Source: Piromyces finnis (Eukaryota; Neocallimastigomycota; Neocallimastigomycetes; Neocallimastigales; Neocallimastigaceae). From it: 64,000 nt of DNA. Under the pieces are notes generated by a model that saw nothing but the letters and a program-made list of their open reading frames with translations, made no database searches and was not told the DNA's origin. The DNA lies in NCBI GenBank assembly GCA_002104945.1, contig MCFH01000024.1, positions 496,001-560,000 of the forward strand, given 5' to 3'. A program made the position numbers and the translations under genes. Below are positions 26,307-43,410 of the stretch, piece by piece; the stretch's first letter is position 1, and every line of letters starts with the position of its first letter.

Positions 26307-26489
26307 TTAACCATTTAAAAAAGAGGGAATGGAAAAAAAAATTTTATACATATAAAAAAAAAAAAAGAAAATAACTTTATATATATATATATATATATAT
26401 ATTTTAAATTTTCATAATTTATAAAATTCAACAATTATTTTATCTAATTTACCTTTACATTCTGCATTTTGTTTATTTTTATTTTTGTT

Positions 26490-26521
<32 letters not shown>

Positions 26522-26998
26522 TTTTGCAATATTTTCACATTTTTCACATATTACATTTATTACACATTAGGTTTATTTTAATTTCTAAAAAAAAAAAAAC
26601 ATCTATTCATTATATCATTATATAATATTTAGCATATATAGCTTTATTATATATATTATCTTTTTTTATATATTAATTATAAGAATAATTATATTAGATT
26701 TTAATAAACATGAACATATAGAAAAAATCAAATTAAAAATCAAATGAGTAAATAAATAACAAAGTAAATAAAAATTAAATAAAATATTAAAGTATTTTTA
26801 TGTTTGGTATCATTAAAAGCATAGTACTTTATTTATAACAAATATACTTTATTAAATGTAAATTAAACTATATGTTGAAACTTTAATTTGGAAAAATTAA
26901 ATATAAAATATAGGATTAAAAAATTAAAATTTACTTTTCTATTTCTATATTTATAATCACTCTAGTATAAAGGGGTAAATGTAAAAATAATTAAAATT
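26307..26998. terminator. Convergent 3' region between two genes
   Basis: About 690 bp between the stop codons of two converging genes (26306 plus, 26999 minus). It contains (TA)n tracts near 26378-26402 and 26492-26512, a T-run near 26514-26525 and an A-run near 26588-26600. Both transcripts presumably end here. No defined polyadenylation signal can be singled out in such A/T-rich sequence. Confidence 0.4.
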
Positions 26999-28770
26999 TT
27001 ACAAGTCATCGTAATCTGGTAAACTATCATCACTATCTATTTCTTTATTATTATTATTTACTTCAGTAACGGTAGAGGTATCATTTAATGCTGTTGATTT
27101 GTCAGTAGGTTCTGTACTTATTAAAACATCATCATCCTCATCTTTTAAGAAACTATCTAATATACTAGATTTATTATTATCTTTTTTTAATAATAAAGAT
27201 TCACTCATTTTAGATTTATCTGCTGATTTAGAATGAGACCTATATTTAGATTTTGACGATGGGGATCTAGAACGAGACCTAGAGTTATATCTTTTTTGGG
27301 ATCTTGAATGCGTTGATTTAGAGTAGGATCTTGAATGATTATTAGTATTATAATGAGATGAAGGGTGAGATTTGGATTGAGATGAATGCCTATAAGAATG
27401 ATGTTCAGAGTTATAATTTGAATTATAATGGGATCTAGAATTAGAATGAGATCTAGAATGAGACTTATAGTTTGAATGTGACCATGTGCCAGAATTATAT
27501 GCATTTTTATCTTCGTTTCTTCGATTTTTATAATTGTTATCATTATACTTTGTATCGTTTATCATATGATTATTATTATTATGACTTTCGTTAACTTTAT
27601 TGTTATTAATAGTAGTAGTACTAATATTATTATCATTATTATTTCTATCGGCATTATTATATGATGTAGGTGGGTATATATTTGAATTATCATTGCTACT
27701 AGTTTGATTATTAGTGGTATTTGTATTTGTTTCACCATTTTTATCAATATCCATAGTATCAGTATCATCATCAATTTCTTCATCACTACTACTTTCTATA
27801 TTTAAATACATATACATCGTATTAAAAAATTACAGTAATATTAAAATATCTTTGTAATTTATTATAAAAATCAATGTGAAAAAAAAAAAAGTGCTATATA
27901 TAACAATTACCATATATCTTTTTCGTCTTTTTTATATCATATATGTAATTTTGATATGTTTCCCCAACACTTTCAATTAATTCTTTCAAATCTTCAAAAG
28001 GCATTTTACCGATATCACCTATATTTATATTATTAGTTATAAATTTATTTAATTTACTGCTTATTTAAATTTATAGAATAATAACAATACTTTTATTAAG
28101 AATATCATTAATATTATTATTGTTATCGCCATTTTTATTTTTATATTCTAAATATTAAATAATATATAAAATTATTAATATCAACAAGTATTCATTTATA
28201 AATTTATATAAACATTACAGTAATATTGTTATATACCATTATCATTTTTTGAATCATTAGAATTAGAATTTCTATTAGAATTTCTTCTACTGAAAATTTT
28301 ATTGAATTTTGTAATTTCTATTGAATTACTAGAGGTTTGATATTTCTTTTTAGCATTTTTATTACTTTTATAGTGTTTCGAATAGTTATTTTTTTTATAT
28401 TCTGGAAATTCTTCCCTTTCTTGTTCCCAATAATCTGATAAAAGGATAAATAAATTTAAAATAAAAAACATAATGAATAATTATTTTTTTTTTTATTTAA
28501 ATTATAATAAATTCATACATTCATATTCATTCTTGTTCTTATTATATGAATTTCCGATACTATTAATTAATGATTTTAGTTCATTTATTGAAGTGATATC
28601 TGCTTTTATTTTGTATAGAATTATAAAATATGTTAATTTGATATATTCTAAAAGTAATAATTATTATTGTTTCTTTTTTTAATTATTACATAATAATTAA
28701 AATCAATCATGACTAAATATAAATATTAATAATATTTACTCGTTGAATTATTATCGTTATCTATATTCAT
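26999..28770 (-). CDS. Arg/Ser-rich (RS-like) acidic protein, 424 aa
   Basis: Six exons close in frame: 28770-28740, 28602-28519, 28434-28237, 28147-28091, 28018-27911 and 27795-26999. The N-terminal half contains two short similar segments, INELKSLINSIGNSYNKNKN and FEDLKELIESVGETYQNYIY, separated by a basic region with YYWEQEREEFPEY. This looks like an internal duplication of a helical motif. The C-terminal half holds an acidic ESSSDEEIDDDTD patch, then an Asn-rich spacer. A Ser-Arg/Ser-His-rich region follows (SRSHSNSRSH, SRSRSRSPSSKSKYRS) at roughly residues 265-350. The chain ends DSDDSLPDYDDL. RS-type repeats are typical of pre-mRNA splicing and mRNP proteins, so a nuclear RNA-related role is a reasonable inference. 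I do not recognise the specific family. It shares a divergent promoter of about 475 bp with Tel2. Confidence 0.75.
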
Positions 28771-29245
28771 TATTTGCTTATATGCTTGAATTTATATTTG
28801 TATATATACCTTATATCTAATTTCTAATATATTTTTATATATTTATTTGTAAAAATTTTTCTTATTAATAAAACAAAAAACCTTTTTGATTAATTAATTA
28901 TGTATAATTAAAAATTTATTAAAAATAAAATTATTTAATAATAAAATTTTCATTTGATTTTTAATTTATAATGTTTTACCTTAAAAAAAGACATTTTGAA
29001 AAATTCGAATAGTATACCCATTAATTTTAAACAAAATATCTAATAAAACAGAAATAAACAATAATATCATTTTTATTTACTAATTACATAAAGAATAATA
29101 TTATATATAAAATAATATATTATTTATTAAGAATTAAAAAAAAAAAAAATTTCTTTACATTAAATTAATTTCCAATCCATTACTTCAACAATTTCTCATC
29201 GTAGCGTCAAATTAAATACAATAAAGGAATATAATTATTTAGTAG
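28771..29245. promoter_or_regulatory. Divergent promoter, RS-rich protein and Tel2
   Basis: About 475 bp of A/T-rich sequence separate the two start codons. A-runs are present near 29137-29149, and a slightly C-richer stretch (CCAATCCATTACTTCAACAA) lies at about 29171-29190, just upstream of the Tel2 start. No factor site can be named with confidence. Confidence 0.4.
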
Positions 29246-33608
<4,363 letters not shown>

Positions 33609-33855
33609 TTTAATAATTGAAGTAATTTTTATACAAATAAAAATAATTTACTAAATTTAATATTCAAATGATTTGAATTTAAAAATAAGATTTTTTTTAT
33701 GAAATATGTAATAGTAACATAATAAATGATTTTTATATATATAACTAATTGTTGATTTAATATTAACATATATAAAATGTGTAAAATTGTTTTTTTTTTA
33801 ATTATTTTTTATTTATTTTTTTATTATTATTTTAATTAAAATTTTAAATTTTCTT

Positions 33856-33897
<42 letters not shown>

Positions 33898-34348
33898 TGT
33901 TATTTAAAAGTATTTTATTTAAAAATGATAATTTTCATCTTATTTATTTATCGATATTAATTATATATATAAAAAAAATAGTTTGAAATAATAAAATAAA
34001 TAAGATTTTTTTATTATTATTATTTTTATTAAAAAAATATTATAATATTATTTGTTTGTGATTAAATAAATATATATATATTATTGTTATTATTTTCTTT
34101 TTCTTTTCCTTTCTTTTTCTTTTCTTTTTTTTTTCTAATAATTCTTTTAAATTCCTTTTTCATATTTCCAATATTATTAAAGTGGTATTATTTTTTAGGA
34201 GTTTTTTTTTTTACTGATAATTGATAATTTATTTTAATTTTCTATATTTAATAAACTTTCTAAATAAGTGTTTTATAAAGATAATATATTATAATAATTC
34301 ATTTATAATGATATAGGATTAAATAAATTGTTTGAAAAATAATTATAA
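33609..34348. terminator. Convergent 3' region between Tel2 and PEX5
   Basis: About 740 bp between the stops of converging genes. It is very T-rich on the plus strand, with a T-run of roughly 35 at about 33861-33897 and CTTT-rich sequence near 34098-34140. No coding signal. It presumably holds both 3' untranslated regions. Confidence 0.4.
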
Positions 34349-37300
34349 TTAAAATTCAAATTCATTTTCAAAAACGCTTAAGTCTGTATTAGCATTGGCT
34401 AATTTTGCAAGATCATGTCTTTCCATTAAAACAAATGTACGTCTATTATATTAAATATTTTAATATTTATTAGAAGATGAAGAATAAGAAAATTTTAAAC
34501 ATAAAATAAAATAAAACAAAAAAAAAAAAATTATAGTAATTACCTTAATGTTTCCCATATACTATCTGAAATATTAACACCTGCATCATCACCTTTTCCA
34601 TCTTTACCATAACGAATAATATGCATACTTAAAGCACCTAAGAAGTGTTCGACAGCTTCTTTATAGCATCCAATATTCATACATGCAATTCCAAGATTAT
34701 ATCTACATCTTACAAATGCTATTTTATTTAAATTTAAAAATTTTATTATTATTATTTTCTTTCTAATATTTAAAATGTGTACTAATATTATTAATATTTT
34801 ATTTTACTTACTTGGCTTAATTTCCAAGGCTTGATAATAAGCATTACTTGCTTCTTCACAACGGTGTGAATTAGCAAGGGTAGCACCGAGTCTATTCCAA
34901 AGTAAGTAATCATTTGGACGAACAGAAAGAGCTGCCTTAAAGCAATCAACAGCTTTATCATAATCAAAGTTATTGAAGAATAAAACACCAAGACCAGATT
35001 GAACATCTGGATCAAATGCTAAAGCTTCTGATTCTGGTGATTTATGAGTTGCCTCTGATGGTCCGAGACGTGCAGCTTCTAAAAATAATGAAATAATATG
35101 ATCATGAGAAATTTGAGTTCTTCTAATATTGTTCTTAACGACTTGTGGGTATTGTATCTTAATCCAACGTTCAAGAGTACTATAAGCTTCTAAATTCATT
35201 GCTTCATTAGTATAACTAATAGCTAAGGACTATTATTAAATTAAAATTTATATATTAGTTGAGATATATTATATTATTTTTTTATTCATGTTAATTTTTA
35301 ATATTATTGGTATTTAATTATACCATTAAAGCTTCTAAATTTTCTGGATTTTCACGAACAGCTCTTTGTAAAGCAGCGATGGCCTTTATTATTATAATAA
35401 TGATTAATATTATTATTAATAATTTTAAAAAAAAAAAAAAAAAAAACTATAACATATATACTCAGGATTCAATTAATTTTATAAACTTACTGGACGTTCT
35501 TTTTCATTTTCTGCTTGTATATTACCAAGACGAAGCCATGCTTCACTATTTTTTGGATCTTTTTGAACAACAGCTTCAAAAGCTAAAGCAGCAGTAGATA
35601 AACTACCACCGGTTTCGAGTAATTTTAACCCTTCTTCATATGCATCTGGGTTATCTAAATATGGATTAATTATTTCAAAGGTATATGGCTCAAGTGGACC
35701 AGTAATTGGATCTGGATCAGCTGTTAATGTTTCATCAACTTCATAATCTTCAAATTCCTTTTCCCATGTTTGAGCTTGAGCATCTTCCCATGCATCATCA
35801 AAATCTTGATTTTCATCAGCATTGAGTTCATCGAATGTTGCATATGCATTTTTTTCAAATTCTTCTTTCCAATTAAGATATTCTTCATCTTTACTCTTAC
35901 CTTTTTCTTCGGTATTCAAAGTTCTTTCAACTTCAGCAAATTGTTGAGTCCATTCATCATCGTTTAATTGATTTGCATGTTGTTCATATATCTTTTCAAA
36001 TTCTTTAATTTCATCATTTTGTAAAACAGGTCCTGCAGCAAGATTTTCTTGGCGTACAAATTCATTTTGCCATTCTAATTCTTTAAATAATTTTTATTTT
36101 ATTTTTATATTTAAAATTTATAAAATTTGATTGTTGTTGTGTTGTTGTTGTTATTATTATTTTTATTAACATTTATTGTATTTAAAAATTATAATATTAT
36201 TGATGATAATTATTAGTATATTAAAAAATATATATATTTAAATTATTAAAGATTAAAATACAAATATTATAATTTTAATATCTTTTGATAAATAAACAAA
36301 TTATGTATAATTATAATTAAAGATAATTATATACCTTGATGTTGTTTTATAGCTTCATTGAATGCATTTTCGAAAGCATTTTCTTCTTCATGAGATAATT
36401 GAGGAGCAGGTAAAAAATTGGTATTATTCATAGCAAATTCGTTTGCCCAATTATTACCTATTTTTATTATTAATAAAAATTTTATATATAAAAAATATTT
36501 TAATTGAAATGAAAAAGATTTCTATAAATAAATGTAATTTCAATCAATATAATTGTTTGTATTGTAAAAAATTATGAATTATTTTCTTCTTTTATTCTCA
36601 TTATTAAAAGTAAAAAGTAAATTGAAAATGATTAATCAATTTTAAATACTGTTTATATATATATGATATTTACTAGCTAATTGTGCATGTGGTGGTGGTG
36701 GAGCATGAATGACATTATTTAATTCATTATTCATTTCATTAAATTTAAAAGAATCCAACATAGCATCATTTTGTTGTTTTTCGAAAAATTCATTAACCAA
36801 CTTTTTTTTGTTTAAATTTAATAATAATGATAAAAAAAAAAGTTATTTTAACATTAGTATAGATACTGCATTGATATTAAATTTTATTAATAAATCTAAT
36901 TCTCTTTTTTAAAAATATGTATATAAATATACTTGTTGATCGGCCATATTTGGTGGTGGTGGTCTTGCAACCATCTTTTATTTAACGATAAAATTTAATT
37001 ATATAATTTAATAAAATTTTGAATTTATATAATTTATATTTAAAAAATATGCTATAATTGTAAATTTCTCTTTACATTATTTAAATCATCTCGAGGTCCT
37101 GGACGTTGAAAACCCTATTACGAAAAATATCAATAAAAATATTTTATAATAAATACATTGTATTAAACAATACTAAAAGAGAAAAAGAAAAAATATATAT
37201 ATTTTTTAAATTTTTTAATTTAAAATCTATTCAATTTCTATTAAAAATACATACTTGAAATTTATTTTTATTTAAATGGTCAACGAATTTCATAGCTGAA

Positions 37301-37350
37301 TTGCCTGAGGAACAGGCACTGCCTGAACCAACAAAATCTTGGAAAGACAT
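34349..37350 (-). CDS. PEX5: Peroxisomal targeting signal 1 receptor PEX5
   Basis: Cycling cytosolic receptor that binds C-terminal SKL-type signals and delivers matrix proteins to the peroxisomal docking complex. Ten exons close in frame to 587 aa: 37350-37255, 37114-37076, 36974-36933, 36800-36674, 36457-36335, 36080-35491, 35383-35324, 35229-34812, 34718-34544 and 34442-34349. The N-terminus has a single cysteine ([14 protein letters not shown]) where PEX5 proteins carry the conserved Cys that is mono-ubiquitinated for recycling. Five WxxxF peptides, the PEX13/PEX14-binding type, are visible: WANEF, WQNEF, WTQQF, WKEEF and WEKEF. The C-terminal half is a TPR array, including [59 protein letters not shown] and [20 protein letters not shown], as in the family's cargo-binding domain. 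The length is normal. Retention of WxxxF, Cys and TPR features argues for a working receptor. This is notable if the organism is an anaerobic fungus with hydrogenosomes. Confidence 0.96.
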
Positions 37351-38709
37351 TTTCTTTAATTTTATATTTTTATAGATAAAACAAAAGCTATAAAAAAAAA
37401 AATAAAAATAAAAAAAATAAAAATATTAAATTTTATTTAAATATACTTTTTAAAATTATTTAATGAAGGTTTTTTGTTTTTTTATTAAAAATTAAAATAA
37501 ATGAATCTAAATTCATTAATCTTTTTATTTTCAATTCTATTTCTTTATTTCAATATTCATTTTATTATTGCTGTTTAAATTCCATTATGTTTTATAATTA
37601 CTTCATTCCATTATTAAATTAACTAAAAGTTGTTATTCTTGAAATTTCTATTTGTTATATTAATAATAAATTTATATTTAAACATCAATTTCATAAAAAG
37701 TACATACTTTTATAACTTATTGTTGTTATAATTGATGATAAATTAAATAATCTTTTAAAAATTATTTAATTAAACAACTAACAATTGAGTTATTCTTAAA
37801 TTTTTAGTTTTATTTGCAGAAAAAATTTTTTTTTTTTTTTTTTTTTTAATTTTTGTAATATTTTAATATAAAAAAAAATTTTTTTTTTTGGTAGTACAGA
37901 GCAAATCAATTATAATTATTTTTTTTGTTTCAAATTTTAAAATTTTAAATAATTCATTATTTCATTTTTTAAATTTTAAAAAATTACCTTTTATTAATAA
38001 TAAAGGGTTCGATTATAATAAACTTCAACGATATTAATATATATAATTTCAAGTAATATTCCAATAATCAGTTAACTAATTACGTTTTAAATAAAACCAA
38101 ATTATGTAATTAAGATTCACATTTATAGCTCCTATAACAAGCATTTCTTAAAAGTCATAAATTAACTTCAAAATAATTTTTATGAATTATTGTCATATAT
38201 TGAATATTTAATATTATAATGTTATTGTTAGAAATAGTAACTATTAACTCTAACATTATATACATTATATACTGTTTTTCAACATAAATACTTTTTACAA
38301 TTTATTTAAATAATAAAGTAACTCTTTAAAAGAAAAAGAATAATTAGAATTTTGAAATTACATAATATATTGAATATATTGTTTTATAGGAAAAACAATA
38401 TAATATAAAAAAAATAATAATAACTAATCCCCTTTTTACATTTTAATCCTCTTTAGGTATTTCTTTAAATATTTGAGATTGGAAAAAAATTTGAAATTAT
38501 TATGGATACTAATACGTTTTTTGGATTTGTTCTTAATTCTTCAAATTAAACTGTATCCCATTTTTCTTTTGATATTTCCTGCCACTATAGCTTTTTTTTT
38601 ATAATATATATACATAATATATTGGATTTTTCTACACATGAGTTGAGATTTCATATTTTAATGTTTTGATATCTTTACTTTTTTTAAGGCAGTTTTTTGA
38701 TATTTTTTT
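37351..38709. other. Intergenic, upstream of PEX5
   Basis: About 1.36 kb of A/T-rich sequence that includes the PEX5 promoter. T-runs occur near 37829-37847 and 37879-37888. The short motif ATAATATATTGGATTTTTC and neighbouring sequence near 38500-38640 are less A/T-extreme and may be the decayed far end of the pseudogene that begins at 38710. Confidence 0.4.
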
Positions 38710-39480
38710 CATTTTGAATAATTAAAGTTATAATTATAGCTATCATTATAATAATAATGTTTTAATTTACCAAAAATATATTTATGTTTTTTTTGTACGT
38801 GAAATAATTTATCTCTCTCTTCATCACCTGAATAAGTATTATAATGAGAATATGATTTAGTTTTATTATAGAATAAATCATGAATTGGTAGGGAAATTTT
38901 ATATATATGCTAATTTCCTCTCTATAATAATGCTCTCTTATTTCCTATCATGAAATCAAAGGCAAAGGTATTAAATCTAACATGTTCACTTAGAAAGCTT
39001 TTTCTAATACATAGGTTTATATGATTTTGGACCTTCATTAATACTTGCTCAAAGATGATCCCATCTACTTCATTTTTTCGTATGAGTTAGATTTATTAAT
39101 ATATAAGGTTTTGCCATTTCATCTAGATCGCCATAAATAAAAAGATTACCGTGACGAGCTTGAACACATCTTAACCCTTTTTTCTAGTACAATTCCTCTT
39201 GATAAATGTTCTTTAATGCCTTACCTCTTTCGTTATCTTTATCTACAATGATAGAATGTTTTTACATGATAAAGAAATTAACTTATCTTTATATTTATCA
39301 TACCTATTTGTTTCCAATAACATTCTTATATAATAAAGTGGTTTTGGGTGTTCTAAACACATGTTATTAGATTCCTATATAACAAAGTAATCAATGATGT
39401 CATAATATTCGGAAAGATACAAAATCTAATAAATCAAACTCCGAGTTGAATAAAGTAAAACTAAATCATCTTCTTTTACT
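38710..39480 (-). pseudogene. Decayed protein-coding gene, unknown family
   Basis: The minus strand keeps clear coding character but is broken by many stops and frame changes. From 39480 downward it reads VKEDDLVLLYSTRSLIY, stop, ILYLSEYYDIIDYFVI, stop, then a long piece with MCLEHPKPLYYIRMLLETNR. In another frame follow ERGKALKNIYQEELY, stop, and KKGLRCVQARHGNLFIYGDL, then two further stops. The 3' part (about 38882-38710) is open and Tyr-rich (KTKSYSHYNTYSGDEERDKL). At least six in-frame stops and two or more shifts rule out a working gene. The phrase ARHGNLFIYGDLDEMAKP is faintly ankyrin-like, but I would not assign it. Confidence 0.65.
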
Positions 39481-40340
39481 TGGATCTATATAAAATTCAA
39501 TTATTATAATTTATATTCTATCATTAAATTAGGTTAATTCTACCAAAATTAAATTATTAAAAATATGAGAATGGATAACAAAAATATCAATAATAATGCG
39601 TTATATATCAGATTCTATTGGGAATAAAAAGATAGAAGTAATTATCAATTAAAAAGTCATACACTTAATATGCTATTCATAATATTTTACGAAATCTTTA
39701 CATCTTTATTTTTTTATACAATTTTCTAAGATTATATTTTTTCTTTTTTTACATTCAAAAATTTTTTAATCTTTTAATATTTTATTTTTATTAATAATAT
39801 AAACATCAAATATCATAAAGAAGTTAACTCAATAAAAAAAAAATCGTCTTGATTATCTTTAAGTTATTCTATTATTGAAAGAATATGAATTGAAAAAAAA
39901 AAAAATTTTTATTAAACAAGCTATGAAATAATTTATGTTAAAAATTCTTACAATAACTTTTTTAATTATAAATTATTTTTAATTAATTATAAAAGTCGAA
40001 GTATATACTCTATTTTATAAATAATTATATTTATATTGAATAGTATATATGTATTACTCTTATATATATAAAATGAAAATCAAAAAGGATATACTAATTA
40101 ATATTACATAAAACAGTTATTATAATAACTTTAAATTTTTTCTTTTTTTACCTTTATAACTTAATCATTATTTCTTTCATCTCAACAATTTTACCAAATT
40201 CAATGCTTCATTTAAGTATAATAAATTTATCTGCAGATATTAAATATTTCCCTTTTGTTGAAAGGGGTATAAATTTATTATATTTGTTAATCCTTAATAT
40301 ATAATAATGAACAAATATTAAATATTGAAAATTCCATATT
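39481..40340. other. Intergenic, no gene seen
   Basis: A/T-rich sequence between the pseudogene and the 3' end of the membrane-protein gene. I see no coding frame or repeat of note. Confidence 0.5.
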
Positions 40341-41834
40341 TCAATGAGGTGATGGGTTTTTTTCAATATCTTCATCATTAAAATTTAAACGAGTATTGAT
40401 AATAAAATTATCACTATTGTAGTTTGGAACGTTTTCATTACCAAAGTTTTTATCATATATCATTCTATTAACATCTTCGATAGATCTATTTAAATACAAG
40501 TCTATCCTTTCTTGATTTTCTAATTTAATATCATTTGGTTCTTCTAAATCATTATTTTTTGGACTTTTAATATTTCCTAAATTTTTCATATTAACATCAT
40601 CTAAACATGGTTTTCTAGTTAATATTAATAAAATTTGATCGATAAATATCATGTAATATTGTACATTAGCAACTAATTTTCTTATCTCTTCTAGTGAAAA
40701 TTCCAAATAATTATCATGACTTTTATGGTAATAGAAATTTATATAAAATGGAATTGAAAGAATTGGTAAGAAAATAATTGATATTCCAACTGATATGACG
40801 ATTCTAAATTCTGAAATAGTTCTAAATTTATTTAAGAAACTATGGGTATTATATTTAATTTCATTAAGTTTTTTCTTCAAAATCATGAATACAGTAATAT
40901 CGTATATTATTGATGTGTATAAAACCATTAATTGAATTATCCAATAATTATAGTAAAATACATTTAAAAGGTTTTTATCAAATACTCCATGTTTATCATA
41001 TAATTTTGATGGTCCTAGTGAAATATAGTAAATTATCAATACTATTTTTGTAAAGTTAAATAAACCGCAGGTCAAATAAATCAGAAACATTGACTTTTCA
41101 CCTTTTAATAACATTTTCGTACGTAATAATGGATACCAATCAGCAACGATTTCTCCAACATACCAAAATGCTGTTGCTAAGTGCCGGGTTATGAACCATC
41201 TAAGTGGATGCATTTCAAATCTTTCAGCTTCAAAAATACATTCATATCCTACCACATTTCCTTGTATGTCATAGGTTGGTGTATTTGCAAAATAATGTGA
41301 CATTATTGAACCTAATCTATCTAACGCATTACCCAAACTCCTATATTTTTCATAGCAATTTATATATATTTAATAAAACATTAATATTATTTATAGATAA
41401 ATAATTTTAACTATGGTACTAAATTTTTACTATTATTTATTATTTCTTTTATCTTTATATTATTATTATTCTTTAAATTTAACATTAAAAATTTATAAAA
41501 TAAATATATACCTAAAAATATAGTGAACTAATATTATTTTCATAATTGGCTTTTTAAAATTGAATTTATGTAATATAAACACTACCAATGTAAAGTAGAA
41601 AAAACATATTTGAAATGGTCTAGTTAGAGTATATAATATTATTCGTAAATCTTCAATTGAATTATTTAATTTTTCTTCATTACTTATAAATTTCTGATTA
41701 CTCATATATTCTAAATAACAAGTAAAGTTTGTTCCTTTACTAAATAACCATTCTATATTTGATGCTTCCCTTCCATTTTCAATAAAATATTTACGTTGAA
41801 ATTGTAAAGATTTAATTTCATCTGGAGATAACAT
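40341..41834 (-). CDS. Polytopic membrane protein, unknown family
   Basis: Two exons (41834-41512 and 41340-40341) join in frame, with the splice codon giving HYIFRSLGNALDRLGSI, for about 440 aa. The first 75 residues are soluble and contain CYLEYMSNQKFIS. Hydrophobic segments follow: QICFFYFTLVVFILHKF, a weaker one around HLATAFWYVGEIVADW, then FLIYLTCGLFNFTKIVLIIY, IIQLMVLYTSIIYDITVFMI, VISVGISIIFLPILSIPFYI and VQYYMIFIDQILLIL. This makes five or six membrane helices. The C-terminal 90 residues are soluble, acidic and Asn-rich (DRSIEDVNR-type sequence, ending FNDEDIEKNPSPH). The topology is compatible with a receptor or channel-like protein, but no diagnostic motif (DRY, NPxxY, P-loop) is visible. 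The absence of a signal peptide and the long soluble tail fit a plasma- or endomembrane protein. It may belong to a lineage-specific expanded family, which is inference. Confidence 0.72.
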
Positions 41835-42126
41835 TTTCTCTAAATTATTTTTATTTTTTAATTTAATGTTTATTTATTCTATATCATATTTTACAAAATA
41901 ATGATTCTTTTTTTAAAATATATATATAACTGTAATCTTTGTTTATTTAGTATTTGAAAATAATGAGAAATTTATTATTTAAATTTTATAGTGAATTTAA
42001 AATATATAAAAGTGTTTCATATCCAATGATAGATATTATCTTTACTATTTTGTAGAAAATATATGTAAATTTTCATATTTTTTTTTAAAGAAAAAAAGAA
42101 AAAAAAAGAAATATATATTTATGGAT

Positions 42127-42158
<32 letters not shown>

Positions 42159-43410
42159 TTTTTGCTTTGTTATTAACCTTTTTTTTTTTCTCTATCCTCA
42201 ACTTAATTTAAAATTGTGAAAAGTTTTTTGATGATACTATTTATAAATGATAATATTAAGTTAAAAAAAAAGTTTCATTCTATTTTAAACCAATAGAATC
42301 ATTTTAAGGATATTAAGAAATCTTATTTAATAATTTTATTTAATATTCTAAAAATTAAAGAAATAAACATGTTTTAGATATTTATTAATTTTTAATTAAA
42401 AATATATTAAAAAAGATGAATTTTATTATTAAATATGATTTCTTTTTTTCTATTTAATATAAAAAGGAAAAATCTAAAACTCTTAAAAATATTTGAATAT
42501 TTAAATATCAATATATTATTATTTAAAAAAAGAATACATAAAAAAAAATAATTAATTACTAGTTAAATCTATTATAAATTATACTTTATATGAGGTCTAT
42601 ATTATTGTTTTTCATAAAAAAAGTAAATATAGATTATAATCATTAATATTATTAATATTATAAAAATTGAATAATATTCAATTATATAATAAAATTAGAT
42701 ATGTAGAGTATATATAAAAAAATAATAAATAAAATATTTAACAACACAAGATACTAATTCCATTTATGGTATTTGTGGGATATTTTTAACCTTTTATATT
42801 TTTTAATATGTCCTCCATATTAATTTTCCATTTTAATGTTTTCTAAAATCTGTTAAAAATTTATATTATTATTATCATTTTAATTATGACTGATAATTTT
42901 ATTGTTTTAATATTTATTGTTATATATAATATTTTTATGATTTTAAATAATTATATGTTGGAAAAAGCCTTTTAATGTATAATTTATAATATAAAGTATT
43001 GATTATTAAGGAAAATTTAGAATTACTTTATATTTATTGTTAAAAGTATAGAAATAAAGGATAAAATAAAAATAACTATTTATATAATTTATTGTTGGAT
43101 TTTATTATAAATTTCATTCATTAGTAAAATGTATTTAATATAATGTAATGTATTGATAATGTATGTATTAGAGCATAAGCCATAAATTTTAGTATAAATA
43201 CAAACTTGTAATTGTTAATTAAAATCTTTGTAATAAAATATTAATAAATTACCATAATAAAGTAAATATTAAAAACCTAAAATTCTAACATTTATAAACA
43301 CTAAGAGATTTAATTTATTAAACTTTAATTAAACTTTAAATATATAAAAGTATATAATTAGGAAATAAAAAAAAGAATAAAATACCATTTTTCAAACATT
43401 AAAGAAAAAA
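41835..43410. promoter_or_regulatory. Long divergent intergenic region
   Basis: About 1.6 kb between the membrane-protein gene (minus) and the DUF1963 gene (plus), therefore containing both promoters. A (TA)n tract lies near 42128-42151 and T-runs near 42152-42163 and 42179-42190. No coding frame was found. Confidence 0.4.
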
